64,000 nucleotides of DNA, taken from CAYXWM01 sp964468805 (GTDB lineage Bacteria; Bacillota; Clostridia; Lachnospirales; WRBF01). Of the stretch, positions 8,039-17,056 are shown one piece after another. The DNA lies in contig CAYXWM010000003.1 of the NCBI GenBank assembly GCA_964468805.1, positions 1 through 64,000 of the forward strand, read 5' to 3'. Numbering within the stretch: the first letter of the stretch is position 1; every line of letters starts with the position of its first letter. Below the pieces are notes generated by a model. It worked only from the letters and a program-made list of their open reading frames with translations, was not told the origin of the DNA and ran no database searches. Both the position numbers and the translations under genes were made by a program.

Positions 8039-8770
8039 ATGAATACTATATTGGATTTGAATAATGTCTCTATGAGGTTTATAAAATCAGGCAAGAGGGT
8101 TGATACATTAAAAGAATATTTATCCACCGTAGTAAAGGTAAAATACCCCAAAGAAGATTTCTGGGCACTCAAGGATATAACCTTTAAACTGAATAAAGGC
8201 GACTCTTTAGGCATAATCGGTTCAAACGGCTCGGGTAAAAGCACGTTACTAAAGGTTATATCAGGAATTTTTAAACCAACCTGCGGTTCCATACATAAAA
8301 ACGGAAACATCGCACCTTTAATTGAACTGTGGGCAGGCTTCGATTACGATTTATCTGCAAGGGATAATATCTTTTTAAACGGTGCGTTACTTGGATATTC
8401 AAGAAAACAAATAAAATCAAGCTTTGAGGAAATAGTGCATTTTACAGAGCTGGAGGACTTTATAGATACGCCATTAAAAAATTTTTCCTCCGGAATGTTA
8501 TCTAGGCTGGGCTTTGGAATTGCAACCATCAGCGTTCCGGATATTTTAATAATAGACGAAGCCTTGTCTGTGGGCGACTACAAATTTATGAGCAAAAGCC
8601 TATCCCGAATACAAAGCATACTAAGCAAAGGCACAACACTTCTCTTTGTTTCCCATTCTAACGATCAGGTCATCCAAATGTGCAACAAAGCCTTATGGCT
8701 GGATCAAGGAAAAATAAAAATGTTAGACAGTCCTAAAAAAGTTTGCACTGCATACATGGAAGGTGAATGA
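8039..8770 (+). CDS. Polysaccharide ABC exporter, ATP-binding subunit (Wzt/TagH type)
   Basis: A 243-residue ATPase with Walker A GSNGSGKST at about 61, a non-canonical signature (NFSSGMLSRLGFG) typical of Wzt/TagH proteins, Walker B DILIIDEALSVGD and switch His in FVSHS. There is no C-terminal carbohydrate-binding domain, so substrate choice is probably not made by this subunit. It partners with the permease 9 bp upstream. Its stop overlaps the ATG of the next frame by 4 bp, showing translational coupling within the cluster. Confidence 0.92.
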   Translation: MNTILDLNNVSMRFIKSGKRVDTLKEYLSTVVKVKYPKEDFWALKDITFKLNKGDSLGIIGSNGSGKSTLLKVISGIFKPTCGSIHKNGNIAPLIELWAGFDYDLSARDNIFLNGALLGYSRKQIKSSFEEIVHFTELEDFIDTPLKNFSSGMLSRLGFGIATISVPDILIIDEALSVGDYKFMSKSLSRIQSILSKGTTLLFVSHSNDQVIQMCNKALWLDQGKIKMLDSPKKVCTAYMEGE

Positions 8771-9343
8771 TGTTTTATCCACAGAAGCTTACTGCAAAGC
8801 AAATGCGTGAAAAACGAATGCTTGATATTACAGTAACAATATTGCTGCTGCCGGTAATCATCCCTCTTACAGTCATTATAAGCACAATTATTATTATAAA
8901 AGACGGCTTTCCTGTTTTTATCAATCAAGAAAGGCTTACATACAATGGGAAAAAATTCTATATATACAAATTCTGATGAAAGAATAACAGGCACAGGGCG
9001 TTTTTTGAGAATTACCAATTTAGATGAATTACCTCAATTTTTAAACGTTCTTACAGGTGATATGAGCTTAATAGGTCCGAGACCGGAACGAGAATTTTTT
9101 GCAAATAAGTATACTAAAGAGCTGCCGGAATTTGTTTACAGGCTTAATGTGAAAGCAGGAATAACCGGTTTGGCTCAAATTAACGGAAGCTATAATTCTT
9201 CTCCGGGAGAAAAGTTGAAATGGGATTTACTTTACATAAGAAACTATACCTTGAAAAATGATATTTTGGTTATTTTTCGTACAGTAAGATTTATCTGTTC
9301 AAATCTCATTGGGGCTGTGAGAATATCGAGGTTTAGCAAATGA
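8767..9343 (+). pseudogene. Initiating sugar transferase (bacterial sugar transferase family), broken by internal deletion
   Basis: The N-terminal part (8767-8976) has the KRMLDI start, one membrane helix and LTYNGKKFYIYKF, then a stop. The C-terminal part resumes in another frame as SDERITGTGRFLR, then LDELPQFLNVLTGDMSLIGP, RPERE and GITGLAQINGS to 9343. Between them the RSM...AE segment and about 20-25 following residues found in family members are missing. Intact enzymes transfer a sugar-1-phosphate to undecaprenyl phosphate and start polysaccharide synthesis. With the deletion the product is probably inactive, so the cluster would need another initiating enzyme elsewhere, or this is an assembly error. 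The flanking genes overlap it by 4 bp at both ends, as in a normal operon. Confidence 0.8.
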
Positions 9344-10461
9344 AAAATGCCGTTGTTATATCAAGCTTTGTTCCCAATGACAATGCCTCGCCGGCTGTGG
9401 TAAATTCCAAAATGATGTATCTTTGCTCCAACAGCTTTGAGAAGGTTCGCTTTATTACATCAAATTTTCCCGAGGAAGCTGTTACTTCATTTAATAACAT
9501 AGAATTAATTAATATAAGAACAATCTTTGAATTTTCAACAGCAACAAAGAAGTTATGTAATTATATTTTAATGCAACTTAAAGTTCTAAAAAATTTAAAT
9601 AAATGCGAAAAATCCCGGACTGTATTTATATTTTGGTTATCGGGACCAATGCTGATTCCATTTCTGTATTGCATACTCAAGCATTATAAAACAGTAACAT
9701 TTTTATATGGAAACAGTAAATATAAATCAGAAAAAGTATCATTATTTAACAGAATTAAGTCACAACTGATGAAATTTATGGCTGTTAAAGCCGATTACTT
9801 ATGCGTTGAAGCGTTATCCGTAGCAGAGCCTTGGGGTATCAATCTTAGTAAGCACAAATTATATAAAGTTCACCTTTACATAGATACCCAAATATTTAAA
9901 CCTATTAAGCCTTATAAAAGCAGAGAAAACATAATCGGTATGTGTTGCAGGCTGGTTTCGAGCAAGCGTGTTCTTGAAGCTATTAAGGCTTTTTCAATTT
10001 TCAGAAGAAAATTTAATAACTACAAACTGCAAATTGCAGGAAGCGGTTACCTGTTTGATAAATGTCAAAAGCTTATACAAGAATTGGGAGAAAGTGAAAA
10101 TATCACTTTGCTGGGCTGGGTAGATAATTCCAAGATGCCGGAAATATACAATAATTGGAAGTTGCTTCTTAACCCCACAAATTATGAAGGGTTGCCAAAC
10201 AGTTTACTCGAAAGTATGGCTTGCGGAACTCCATCGCTCTCCTCCGGTGTGGGTGGTATACCTGATGTTATCAAGGAGAATGAAACCGGTTGGATTTTAG
10301 AGAAGTGTATTCCGGGAATTATAGCGGACAGGCTTACAGATATATTTAATAACCAAGACTTATGCCAAATTTCCAATAAAGCCGGAGTTTTAATTTTTAA
10401 CCGATATTCCAAAAGTATTGCTTTGGAGAATTTTCAAGCATTTGTTTCAAATATATTTTAA
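9340..10461 (+). CDS. Glycosyltransferase family 4 (GT-B fold)
   Basis: A 373-residue glycosyltransferase. The C-terminal nucleotide-sugar-binding half is clear: CCRLVSSKRVLEAI, IAGSGYLFDKCQKLI, ITLLGWVDNSKMPEIY, and the EX7E-type segment YEGLPNSLLESMACGTPSL ending in GGIPDVI. The N-terminal acceptor half is divergent, as expected. It starts at an ATG overlapping the stop of the broken sugar transferase. Role: adds a sugar to the growing polysaccharide repeat on the cytoplasmic side. Donor and acceptor are unknown. Confidence 0.88.
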   Translation: MKNAVVISSFVPNDNASPAVVNSKMMYLCSNSFEKVRFITSNFPEEAVTSFNNIELINIRTIFEFSTATKKLCNYILMQLKVLKNLNKCEKSRTVFIFWLSGPMLIPFLYCILKHYKTVTFLYGNSKYKSEKVSLFNRIKSQLMKFMAVKADYLCVEALSVAEPWGINLSKHKLYKVHLYIDTQIFKPIKPYKSRENIIGMCCRLVSSKRVLEAIKAFSIFRRKFNNYKLQIAGSGYLFDKCQKLIQELGESENITLLGWVDNSKMPEIYNNWKLLLNPTNYEGLPNSLLESMACGTPSLSSGVGGIPDVIKENETGWILEKCIPGIIADRLTDIFNNQDLCQISNKAGVLIFNRYSKSIALENFQAFVSNIF

Positions 10462-10549
10462 GTTTTATATTGCATTGCTGAAAAACCTCGAAAAGATTCT
10501 ATACTGAGATTTACTATATTTTCCGCAAAGTGAAAGGATACAGAAAGAA

Positions 10550-12265
10550 ATGAAAAATAATAAGGAAGATATTGCTGTATCTATAATTGTACCGGTGTAC
10601 AATGTTTACGAATACTTAGATTGTTGCCTTAATTCATTGGTAAATCAAAACTTTCACTCCTATGAAATTATAATTATTAATGACGGAAGTACAGATAATT
10701 CTCAAGAAATCATTGACTCTTATGCAAACAAATACCCATCTTTAATCAGAAGCCTCAAAAAAGATAATGAGGGTCTGGGTCTTACGAGAAATTTGGGGAT
10801 TAAGTTAGCTAGGGGCGAGTATTTGTTTTTTGTAGATTCAGACGATTGGCTGCCTCAAAATGCAGTTACAAGCTTATACGACAAAGCAATCAAATTTAAC
10901 AGTGATTATGTACTGTCTGATAGCATTTCCTTTTACAGTAAAAAAAAGAAGGAATACAATCCTTCTTTACCCATCGATCCTACTAATCTATTAAAAGTCC
11001 CGGATAAAAAAACAATGGTAAAATACTCCACGCATCATGGCTCTGTCTGTGCTCATACAAAGCTAATAAAGAAATCACTTTTTAAAATAATTGACTTTCC
11101 CACAGGAAGATATGAGGATTTGGCAACTATTCCAATAATTCTGTCTTACGCCGAAAATCCTACATACTTAAACAAACCTTGTTATTTTTATAGGGCACAA
11201 AGACAGGGTTCTTTATCCCGTATAGAGGCTTTTCACCCGGACCATGATATGCTGAAGCAATGGAACAGAATAAAGAAATTCACAAACCCTAACTATGCCC
11301 AAGAGATTAGTTACGCCATATATTGGAGCCTAAATGAGAAGGCTAAATATTTTAACGGCGACTACACGTTATTTTATGCACAAAAATATTACTTATCTAA
11401 TAATACTTATTTTAAAAATAACAGCTACATTAAAGAGGATATAAAAATAGGTTTGCTTAGAGATTTTAACACCGTACCTCAAATCCCAAAAATAATTCAT
11501 TATTGTTGGTTTGGAGGAAACCCCAAAAATGAGAGGATATTAAGCTGTATCGAATCATGGCGTAAGCTTAATCCCGATTACATAATTATGGAATGGAACG
11601 AAAGCAATTGCGACATAAATGAAACAGAATACACGAAGCAAGCCTTCAAAGCTAAAAAATGGGCATTTGTATCCGATTATTTTAGATTAAAGGCGTTATA
11701 TTTGTATGGAGGATTTTATTTAGATACTGATATTTTGGCATTAAAAAGCCTTGACCCTTTTTTATGCAATAAAGTAGTTTTAAGTTTTGAGATAAAGCAC
11801 ATAGTAGTTGTCGGTACAATAGGGGCCGTGGAAAAAAGCGATTTTATTCTAAAACTTTTAAATACATACAAAAATGACATTTTTGAACAAGCCTATACCA
11901 TGCCTTTTAGAATAACTGAATTTTTAAGCAAACATAAATATGGCTTAGTTAAAAACGGTTTAACCCAAATACTAAAAGATGATATAAAAATATATACCCC
12001 CAATGTATTTATGGTAGACGCAGGGGATGGATATTGTGTAACAAAACATTTGTATGAAGGCTCTTGGTTAAAAAATAAAGATGAGGACTATTATACTGCT
12101 GTTTTAAATCATTATAGAAACGAAATATCAAATCAACGCTTTAGTAAGAGTATTTTGTATTTTTTTTATAGGTGCTGTCATGAGATAATTTCCAAGCCTT
12201 GTTTTAAGTATTTAAAGCCTTATGTAAAGGTAGTTTTTTATTATTTCAAAAAGAAGTTTACTTGA
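10550..12265 (+). CDS. Two-domain glycosyltransferase: GT2 fused to a GT32/capsular sugar transferase domain
   Basis: A 571-residue protein. Residues about 8-110 are a GT2 (GT-A) domain: SIIVPVYNVYEYLDCC, INDGSTDNS, NLGIKLARGEYLFFVDSDDW. A helical linker follows. From about 308 a second transferase domain starts with IPKIIHYCWFGG and continues through WAFVSDYFRLKALYLYGG to the DTD metal-binding motif at 392-394, characteristic of the DXD-sugar-transferase/GT32 (Och1-like, capsular) family. One chain could therefore add two successive sugars. Fusions of this kind occur in capsule and LPS-like loci. Linkages and sugars cannot be inferred. Confidence 0.85.
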   Translation: MKNNKEDIAVSIIVPVYNVYEYLDCCLNSLVNQNFHSYEIIIINDGSTDNSQEIIDSYANKYPSLIRSLKKDNEGLGLTRNLGIKLARGEYLFFVDSDDWLPQNAVTSLYDKAIKFNSDYVLSDSISFYSKKKKEYNPSLPIDPTNLLKVPDKKTMVKYSTHHGSVCAHTKLIKKSLFKIIDFPTGRYEDLATIPIILSYAENPTYLNKPCYFYRAQRQGSLSRIEAFHPDHDMLKQWNRIKKFTNPNYAQEISYAIYWSLNEKAKYFNGDYTLFYAQKYYLSNNTYFKNNSYIKEDIKIGLLRDFNTVPQIPKIIHYCWFGGNPKNERILSCIESWRKLNPDYIIMEWNESNCDINETEYTKQAFKAKKWAFVSDYFRLKALYLYGGFYLDTDILALKSLDPFLCNKVVLSFEIKHIVVVGTIGAVEKSDFILKLLNTYKNDIFEQAYTMPFRITEFLSKHKYGLVKNGLTQILKDDIKIYTPNVFMVDAGDGYCVTKHLYEGSWLKNKDEDYYTAVLNHYRNEISNQRFSKSILYFFYRCCHEIISKPCFKYLKPYVKVVFYYFKKKFT

Positions 12266-12346
12266 AAGTTTATATATTTATTACATAAAGAATTAACAAA
12301 GATTCCGGGAAGAAAGCTTACCATAAGAGAAAAAACTAAGGGTAAC

Positions 12347-12433
12347 ATGTTAAACATTATATCAAGGATTTGGTCGCCGGAAATAGCAAGTAGAGTTGTG
12401 GGCACAAATATCTTGGTAGTTTTGGCGAAATAG
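12347..12433 (+). pseudogene. Short remnant resembling the N-terminus of a polysaccharide flippase
   Basis: After AAGGG there is an ATG opening 28 codons (SRIWSPEIASRVVGTNILVV then LAK) that stop at TAG. The order of charged residues and helix looks like the first helix of Wzx/MATE-type flippases, but the match is short. The remaining bases up to the next gene have no open frame. It may be the stump of a deleted gene or chance. Confidence 0.25.
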
Positions 12434-12487
12434 CTTTTAGCCCAACTATGGAGAGTTTGATAAAATTGTGGGGTTGGAGCGAATAAT

Positions 12488-13693
12488 ATGAAAAACAAAC
12501 TTCTCTATATAATTGATAACATTAATTACATATGCGGTGTACCAAAGTCCACGGCACTTCAAGCAACCGGGCTTATAAACGACTATGAAATAACTGTGTT
12601 TAGCCTTGAAGAGCCAAAGGATGATGTTAAGGCATTGTTTCCGAATGCATGTTTTATATTCTTAAAGGATTCGTTTTTTAAAACATTGACTATAACCTTT
12701 AATGAAGCCATGAAATCAAAAAAAATCAGCCTATATCATAAGATTTTGAGAATTGCCTTTACCGCCTGTATACGATTAGGCTTACCAGACTTATTTATTA
12801 ATATTAAGACGAAAAAAAAGCTTTATAACCTATTTAATGATTTTGATGTAATTTGCGTTTCAGGTCATGATTCATATTTTAGAGGGATGGCGGCTTCATT
12901 AAACAAGCCCAAAAAGATTCAATGGATACACACTGATTATTATTTATGGAGTGAGTACGACAGTCGTACAAAAGCATTGACAAAAAATGATTTGGGCAAG
13001 TATCTTAGGTTTGACAAGGTTATATGCATTTCTGAAAGCATCAAACAGGGCTTTATAAAAAAAATGCCACAGCTTCAGGAAAAAACGGTTGTTATTCCAA
13101 ATTTCACTGATTTTGATCATATTAAAAAAAGTGCGGAAATCTCTACAGACTTTAAAGTCGATAGTAAATTAACAAATATAGTCACGGTTACAAGGTTTGC
13201 CCCTGAAAAAAATATAGAAGGATACTTAAAGCTTGCTAAATACTTGGAAGAAAAGGGCTACAGCTTTAAATTGTATATTGTTGGTACAGGTAAATTATGG
13301 GAATCGGTTAATAGGCTGATAGTAAGATATAGTCTTGAAGAATATGTAGTATTGACGGGTTATTTGAAAAACCCGCACCCATTGGTTAAGCAATGCGATA
13401 TTTTTGCATTAATATCTCACATGGAAGCTGCTCCCCTTGTAATCGACGACGCTTTAACATTAGGCGTACCTGTCATCGCCACAGATGTTGGCGGTATCCG
13501 AAACCAAATTAAACATAATGTTAACGGACTGCTTGTGAAGAATGATGAAGAAAGTATAAAAACAGCTTTTGATTATATTTTTCAAAATAAACAGAAGCTA
13601 ACCGAATTAAAAGCAAATGCGCAATTATATGCAAAGGCTGCCGGTGAGAAAAATTTGGAAGTGTTAGAAAAAGTAAGAGAAGTTTTTTTATAA
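12488..13693 (+). CDS. Glycosyltransferase family 4 (GT-B fold)
   Basis: A 401-residue enzyme with a GT4-like N-terminus (a GG/GVPKST loop near the start, typical of acceptor or donor phosphate contacts) and a full C-terminal domain: VTVTRFAPEKNIEGYLKLA, LYIVGTGKLWESV, VVLTGYLKNPHP, and the DDALTLGVPVIATDVGGI segment in the family's EX7E region. GGAG precedes the ATG. It is the second GT4 of the locus and presumably adds another repeat-unit sugar. It sits 15 bp upstream of the ligase-like gene, so the two are co-transcribed. Confidence 0.88.
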   Translation: MKNKLLYIIDNINYICGVPKSTALQATGLINDYEITVFSLEEPKDDVKALFPNACFIFLKDSFFKTLTITFNEAMKSKKISLYHKILRIAFTACIRLGLPDLFINIKTKKKLYNLFNDFDVICVSGHDSYFRGMAASLNKPKKIQWIHTDYYLWSEYDSRTKALTKNDLGKYLRFDKVICISESIKQGFIKKMPQLQEKTVVIPNFTDFDHIKKSAEISTDFKVDSKLTNIVTVTRFAPEKNIEGYLKLAKYLEEKGYSFKLYIVGTGKLWESVNRLIVRYSLEEYVVLTGYLKNPHPLVKQCDIFALISHMEAAPLVIDDALTLGVPVIATDVGGIRNQIKHNVNGLLVKNDEESIKTAFDYIFQNKQKLTELKANAQLYAKAAGEKNLEVLEKVREVFL

Positions 13694-13708
13694 GGGAATG
13701 GTCAGGTT

Positions 13709-15553
13709 ATGGTTAAAAGTAAAAGTGCATTTTTGCACTCTTTCCGGTTACTTCCTATTATAATCTTTACAGCTATAGTTATAGTACTTATGCGGCTTCA
13801 TATATTTAAAGATTTTCACAATAAATATTATTGGCTTAATGTTGCCGAAAATACACCTGAATTCTATAATTTTGCGAAACTTTCCGGAATAATAATTGCT
13901 TCTGTATTAGCTGCAATAATTATGGTATGTTCCTTCTGTAAAAATACTTTAAAGATAAAAAAGCTTCCAAAGTATTATATACCGATGGCTGTATTTGCCG
14001 CATTTGTGCTTCTTTCCTTTATTTTTTCGGAACATAAAGAGATAGCTCTTTGGGGTTGGCGTGATTTATACGAAGGTACGGTTACATGGCTTTGCTACAT
14101 ATTCATGCTGTTTTATACTATTAATTACTTAAATTCCGAAAAGGATATAAAAACAGTAATCTTTTGGGTGCTTGTTTTTGTGGGATTTATAAATATACTG
14201 GGTCTTTTTCAAATGCTGGGTATGAATTTCATAGATTCGGAAATCGGAAAAAATATTATTATACCTGCTGATTTACAAGAGAAGCTTTCCTTAGCATACA
14301 CGGTTAACAGGACTTATTCATCCCAAACACTATATAATATCAATTACGTTTCCTTCTATTTGTCAATGTTGATACCTTTTGTAGGATTTATGTTTCTATT
14401 CAGACAAAAAATTTTGAAGAAAGTTATTTTGGGGCTTCTTTTTGGTCTTCTAAGTATTAATATATTCGGATCAAGTTCATCGGGCGGTTTTATTGGGATA
14501 TTTCTTGCGCTTTTGGTTGCCGTTGTTTTACTTAACAAGAAATTAATTGCTTGGTGGAAATCTATAGCTATATTGGCTTTAGTTTCAGTAGTAACTGTTA
14601 TTTTATGCTTTCCGATAATAAGCTCGGAAATTAACTCTGTACAAAATTTAACCTTAGACTATGATTCTGAAACATATAATGAAAAAGAAAATAAAAATGT
14701 ATACAGCTTACCTAATCAAAGAATAAAAATTGATTATATTGAAACCTTATCTGATGGCTTTAATGTAAGCATATTCGGTAATATTCTATCGGTTAAATAT
14801 GGTGACACTGAAATGCCCGTATGTTATGACACAAGCAATAAGGAAATACCTCTAAATTCCGTTATCTCAGATCAAGAAGAAGAAACGACTTATTACTTTC
14901 TTGACGATAGATTTGCGCCATACGTTACATTAAAAACTTATCCTCCAAATAATTTGATAACATTAAATACGCCATTTTTCAACTGGAATTTCATGAAAAC
15001 AGACAAGTTTTACCATGTAAATATTTATGGTAATCAAGTAACCCTAACCAAAACCCCCTGCATTGGGTTTGAAAACTCTCAAAAGTTTGGCACTGACAGA
15101 GGATACATTTGGTCAAGAACTATTCCCTTACTTAAGGATGTTATACTTATGGGGCATGGAGCCAACACATTTGCACTTTACTTTCCGCAAAACGATTATG
15201 TTGGCAAATACAATATCGCCTTGGATTTCAACGTTGTTTTCGACAAACCCCATAACTTGTACTTGGGAATAGCAATGAATTCAGGTGTTATTTCTCTTGT
15301 TGCCTTCTTAGCTATTTTGGGAATATATATTTTTGATTCTATAAAAATATACAGAAACCGGGTAAATAAGGATAGGTATTTAATGTTTGTTGGCACAGGC
15401 TTATTTCTTGGAATTTGTGCATTTTTGGGAACAGCCATGGTTAACGACAGTAACTTATCTGTAATGCCTATATTCATTGGATTTTTGGGTATGGGTATTG
15501 TATGTAATAATATTTTAGAATCGGGTATGGTTGCTTTAACCGGCAAAAAATGA
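13709..15553 (+). CDS. O-antigen ligase/polymerase family membrane protein
   Basis: A 614-residue protein with about 11-12 hydrophobic helices. A long extracytoplasmic region of about 190 residues (roughly 315-500) ends in FDKPHNLYLGIAMNSGVISL, the conserved Wzy_C/WaaL signature with the key His-Asn. A Gly/Ser-rich loop SSSSGGFIG precedes the large domain. Such proteins polymerise repeat units or ligate finished glycan to an acceptor outside the cell. In an ABC-export locus ligation to a surface acceptor is the more likely job, but this is inference. It is the last gene of the locus. The Shine-Dalgarno sequence is weak (CAGG). Confidence 0.85.
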   Translation: MVKSKSAFLHSFRLLPIIIFTAIVIVLMRLHIFKDFHNKYYWLNVAENTPEFYNFAKLSGIIIASVLAAIIMVCSFCKNTLKIKKLPKYYIPMAVFAAFVLLSFIFSEHKEIALWGWRDLYEGTVTWLCYIFMLFYTINYLNSEKDIKTVIFWVLVFVGFINILGLFQMLGMNFIDSEIGKNIIIPADLQEKLSLAYTVNRTYSSQTLYNINYVSFYLSMLIPFVGFMFLFRQKILKKVILGLLFGLLSINIFGSSSSGGFIGIFLALLVAVVLLNKKLIAWWKSIAILALVSVVTVILCFPIISSEINSVQNLTLDYDSETYNEKENKNVYSLPNQRIKIDYIETLSDGFNVSIFGNILSVKYGDTEMPVCYDTSNKEIPLNSVISDQEEETTYYFLDDRFAPYVTLKTYPPNNLITLNTPFFNWNFMKTDKFYHVNIYGNQVTLTKTPCIGFENSQKFGTDRGYIWSRTIPLLKDVILMGHGANTFALYFPQNDYVGKYNIALDFNVVFDKPHNLYLGIAMNSGVISLVAFLAILGIYIFDSIKIYRNRVNKDRYLMFVGTGLFLGICAFLGTAMVNDSNLSVMPIFIGFLGMGIVCNNILESGMVALTGKK

Positions 15554-15738
15554 AAATCTTCATCCATTTTTTATAATTAGGTCTAAAGCTTCTGTTTTTT
15601 AGCGGTTCAAATCAATCGTGTTCCTGAACAATAACTCATTGATTTCTATACAGGCTATCATTTCATGACACGATAAATACAACTCTCTATCAATAAATGA
15701 TGTCGGGTTACGCCTAACCACGCATATTGATTCAATGT

Positions 15739-15772
15739 AAAAAACCCTGCCTTATTAATAGGCAGAGTTTTT
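15739..15772. terminator. Rho-independent terminator in the 329-bp gap after the polysaccharide locus
   Basis: AAAACCCTGCCT pairs with AGGCAGAGTTTTT around TATTAAT. It ends the polysaccharide operon and may also act on the convergent glycerate kinase transcript. In the rest of the 15554-15882 gap I see no gene. Confidence 0.75.
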
Positions 15773-15882
15773 AATGAAAGAATATAAACTGTTTTGCAAC
15801 TTTAGCGGCTTTTCATGAAGTTTATATGGTTAACTTCTGAATAAAGTATCGGAAAAATTCCAACTTACACAGTAAATTTACA

Positions 15883-17034
15883 CTATTTGTTTAAATTTAA
15901 AGATTTAATCATTCGGGCAATATTCGTAGAAGTTTTTCTGAGATTTTCTTTACCGGAAGCTATGGCAGTATTAATATCAGAAACTCCTTGCATTATGCTA
16001 AAAGCTGAATCTATTCCTACGTTGTAGACTGCTTCATACCCCTTGCCAAGCATACCGGCAAGAGCAATAACAGGAATATTATACAATTTTGCTACCTTCG
16101 CAACACCCATAGGGGTTTTTCCGAAAGCAGTCTGTTCATCTATTCGTCCTTCACCGGTAATAACTAAATCGGCAGACTTAACAGCTTCCTCTAAATTAGT
16201 AGCGGCAATAACAATTTCTATGCCTCGCTTGAGCTCTGTATTTAAAAAAGCCAAACAACCGCCACCTAAACCGCCTGCAGCTCCGGAACCCGGTATATTT
16301 TCAATATCCTTGCCAAGATATTCTGATATTTTTTTACTGTAATGTTTAAGGTTATCATCAAGAATTTTAACCATTTCTTCTGTTGCACCCTTTTGAGGAC
16401 CGAAAATTCGGGATGCACCTTTTTCGCCGGTTAAAGGATTATCAACATCACAGGCTACAGTAAACTTTACGTTTTTAATTTTGGGGTTAATATTGGAAAT
16501 ATCTATTTTTTCTATTTTCCCAAGTTCTCCGCCGCAGGCATTAAGCTCGTTTTGATCTTTATCAAGAAATTTAACACCCAGTGCTGAAGCCATACCTGAA
16601 CCGCCGTCATTTGTTGCACTGCCGCCGATACCTAAGATAATGTTTTCTGCACCATTTTCTATGGCAGCCAGAATAAGTTCACCGGTGCCATAAGTGGTTG
16701 CCAAAAGAGGATTTCTTTTGTTACCGGGAACAAGTGCAAGTCCGGAAGCTGAAGCCATTTCAATGACCGCCGTTTTACCGTCGCCCAAAATACCGTATGC
16801 GGCTTCTACTTTATTTTTCATGGGACCTGTTACTATGGCTGTATTAATTTTGCCGTTGGTAACATCGACCAAGGATTGTACAGTACCTTCGCCGCCATCA
16901 GCCATAGGAACAACTTTAACAGAACATTCATCTCCGAATACTTCTTTAAAGCCGGCTTTTACTTCGTTACAAGCTTCCAAAGCTGTCATACATTCTTTAA
17001 AAGAATCCATTGCAATTACGATATTCAAATCCAT
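15883..17034 (-). CDS. glxK: Glycerate kinase (GlxK/GarK family)
   Basis: A 383-residue cytoplasmic kinase that phosphorylates D-glycerate with ATP to phosphoglycerate. Family signatures: MDSFKECMTALEACNEVKAG at the N-terminus, PMADGGEGT, a GIGGSATNDGGSGMASALG nucleotide/substrate loop at about 140, GSGAAGGLGGG, and the late DLVITGEGRIDEQTAFGKTP. Length is normal for the family. It is the last gene of a minus-strand set cdaR - gntP-like - glxK, 22 bp from the permease, so import and phosphorylation of glycerate are coupled. Product (2- or 3-phosphoglycerate) is not decidable from sequence alone; this family usually makes 2-phosphoglycerate. Confidence 0.93.
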   Translation of the reverse strand: MDLNIVIAMDSFKECMTALEACNEVKAGFKEVFGDECSVKVVPMADGGEGTVQSLVDVTNGKINTAIVTGPMKNKVEAAYGILGDGKTAVIEMASASGLALVPGNKRNPLLATTYGTGELILAAIENGAENIILGIGGSATNDGGSGMASALGVKFLDKDQNELNACGGELGKIEKIDISNINPKIKNVKFTVACDVDNPLTGEKGASRIFGPQKGATEEMVKILDDNLKHYSKKISEYLGKDIENIPGSGAAGGLGGGCLAFLNTELKRGIEIVIAATNLEEAVKSADLVITGEGRIDEQTAFGKTPMGVAKVAKLYNIPVIALAGMLGKGYEAVYNVGIDSAFSIMQGVSDINTAIASGKENLRKTSTNIARMIKSLNLNK

Positions 17035-17056
17035 AACCGCCTAACTTTTATAATTT

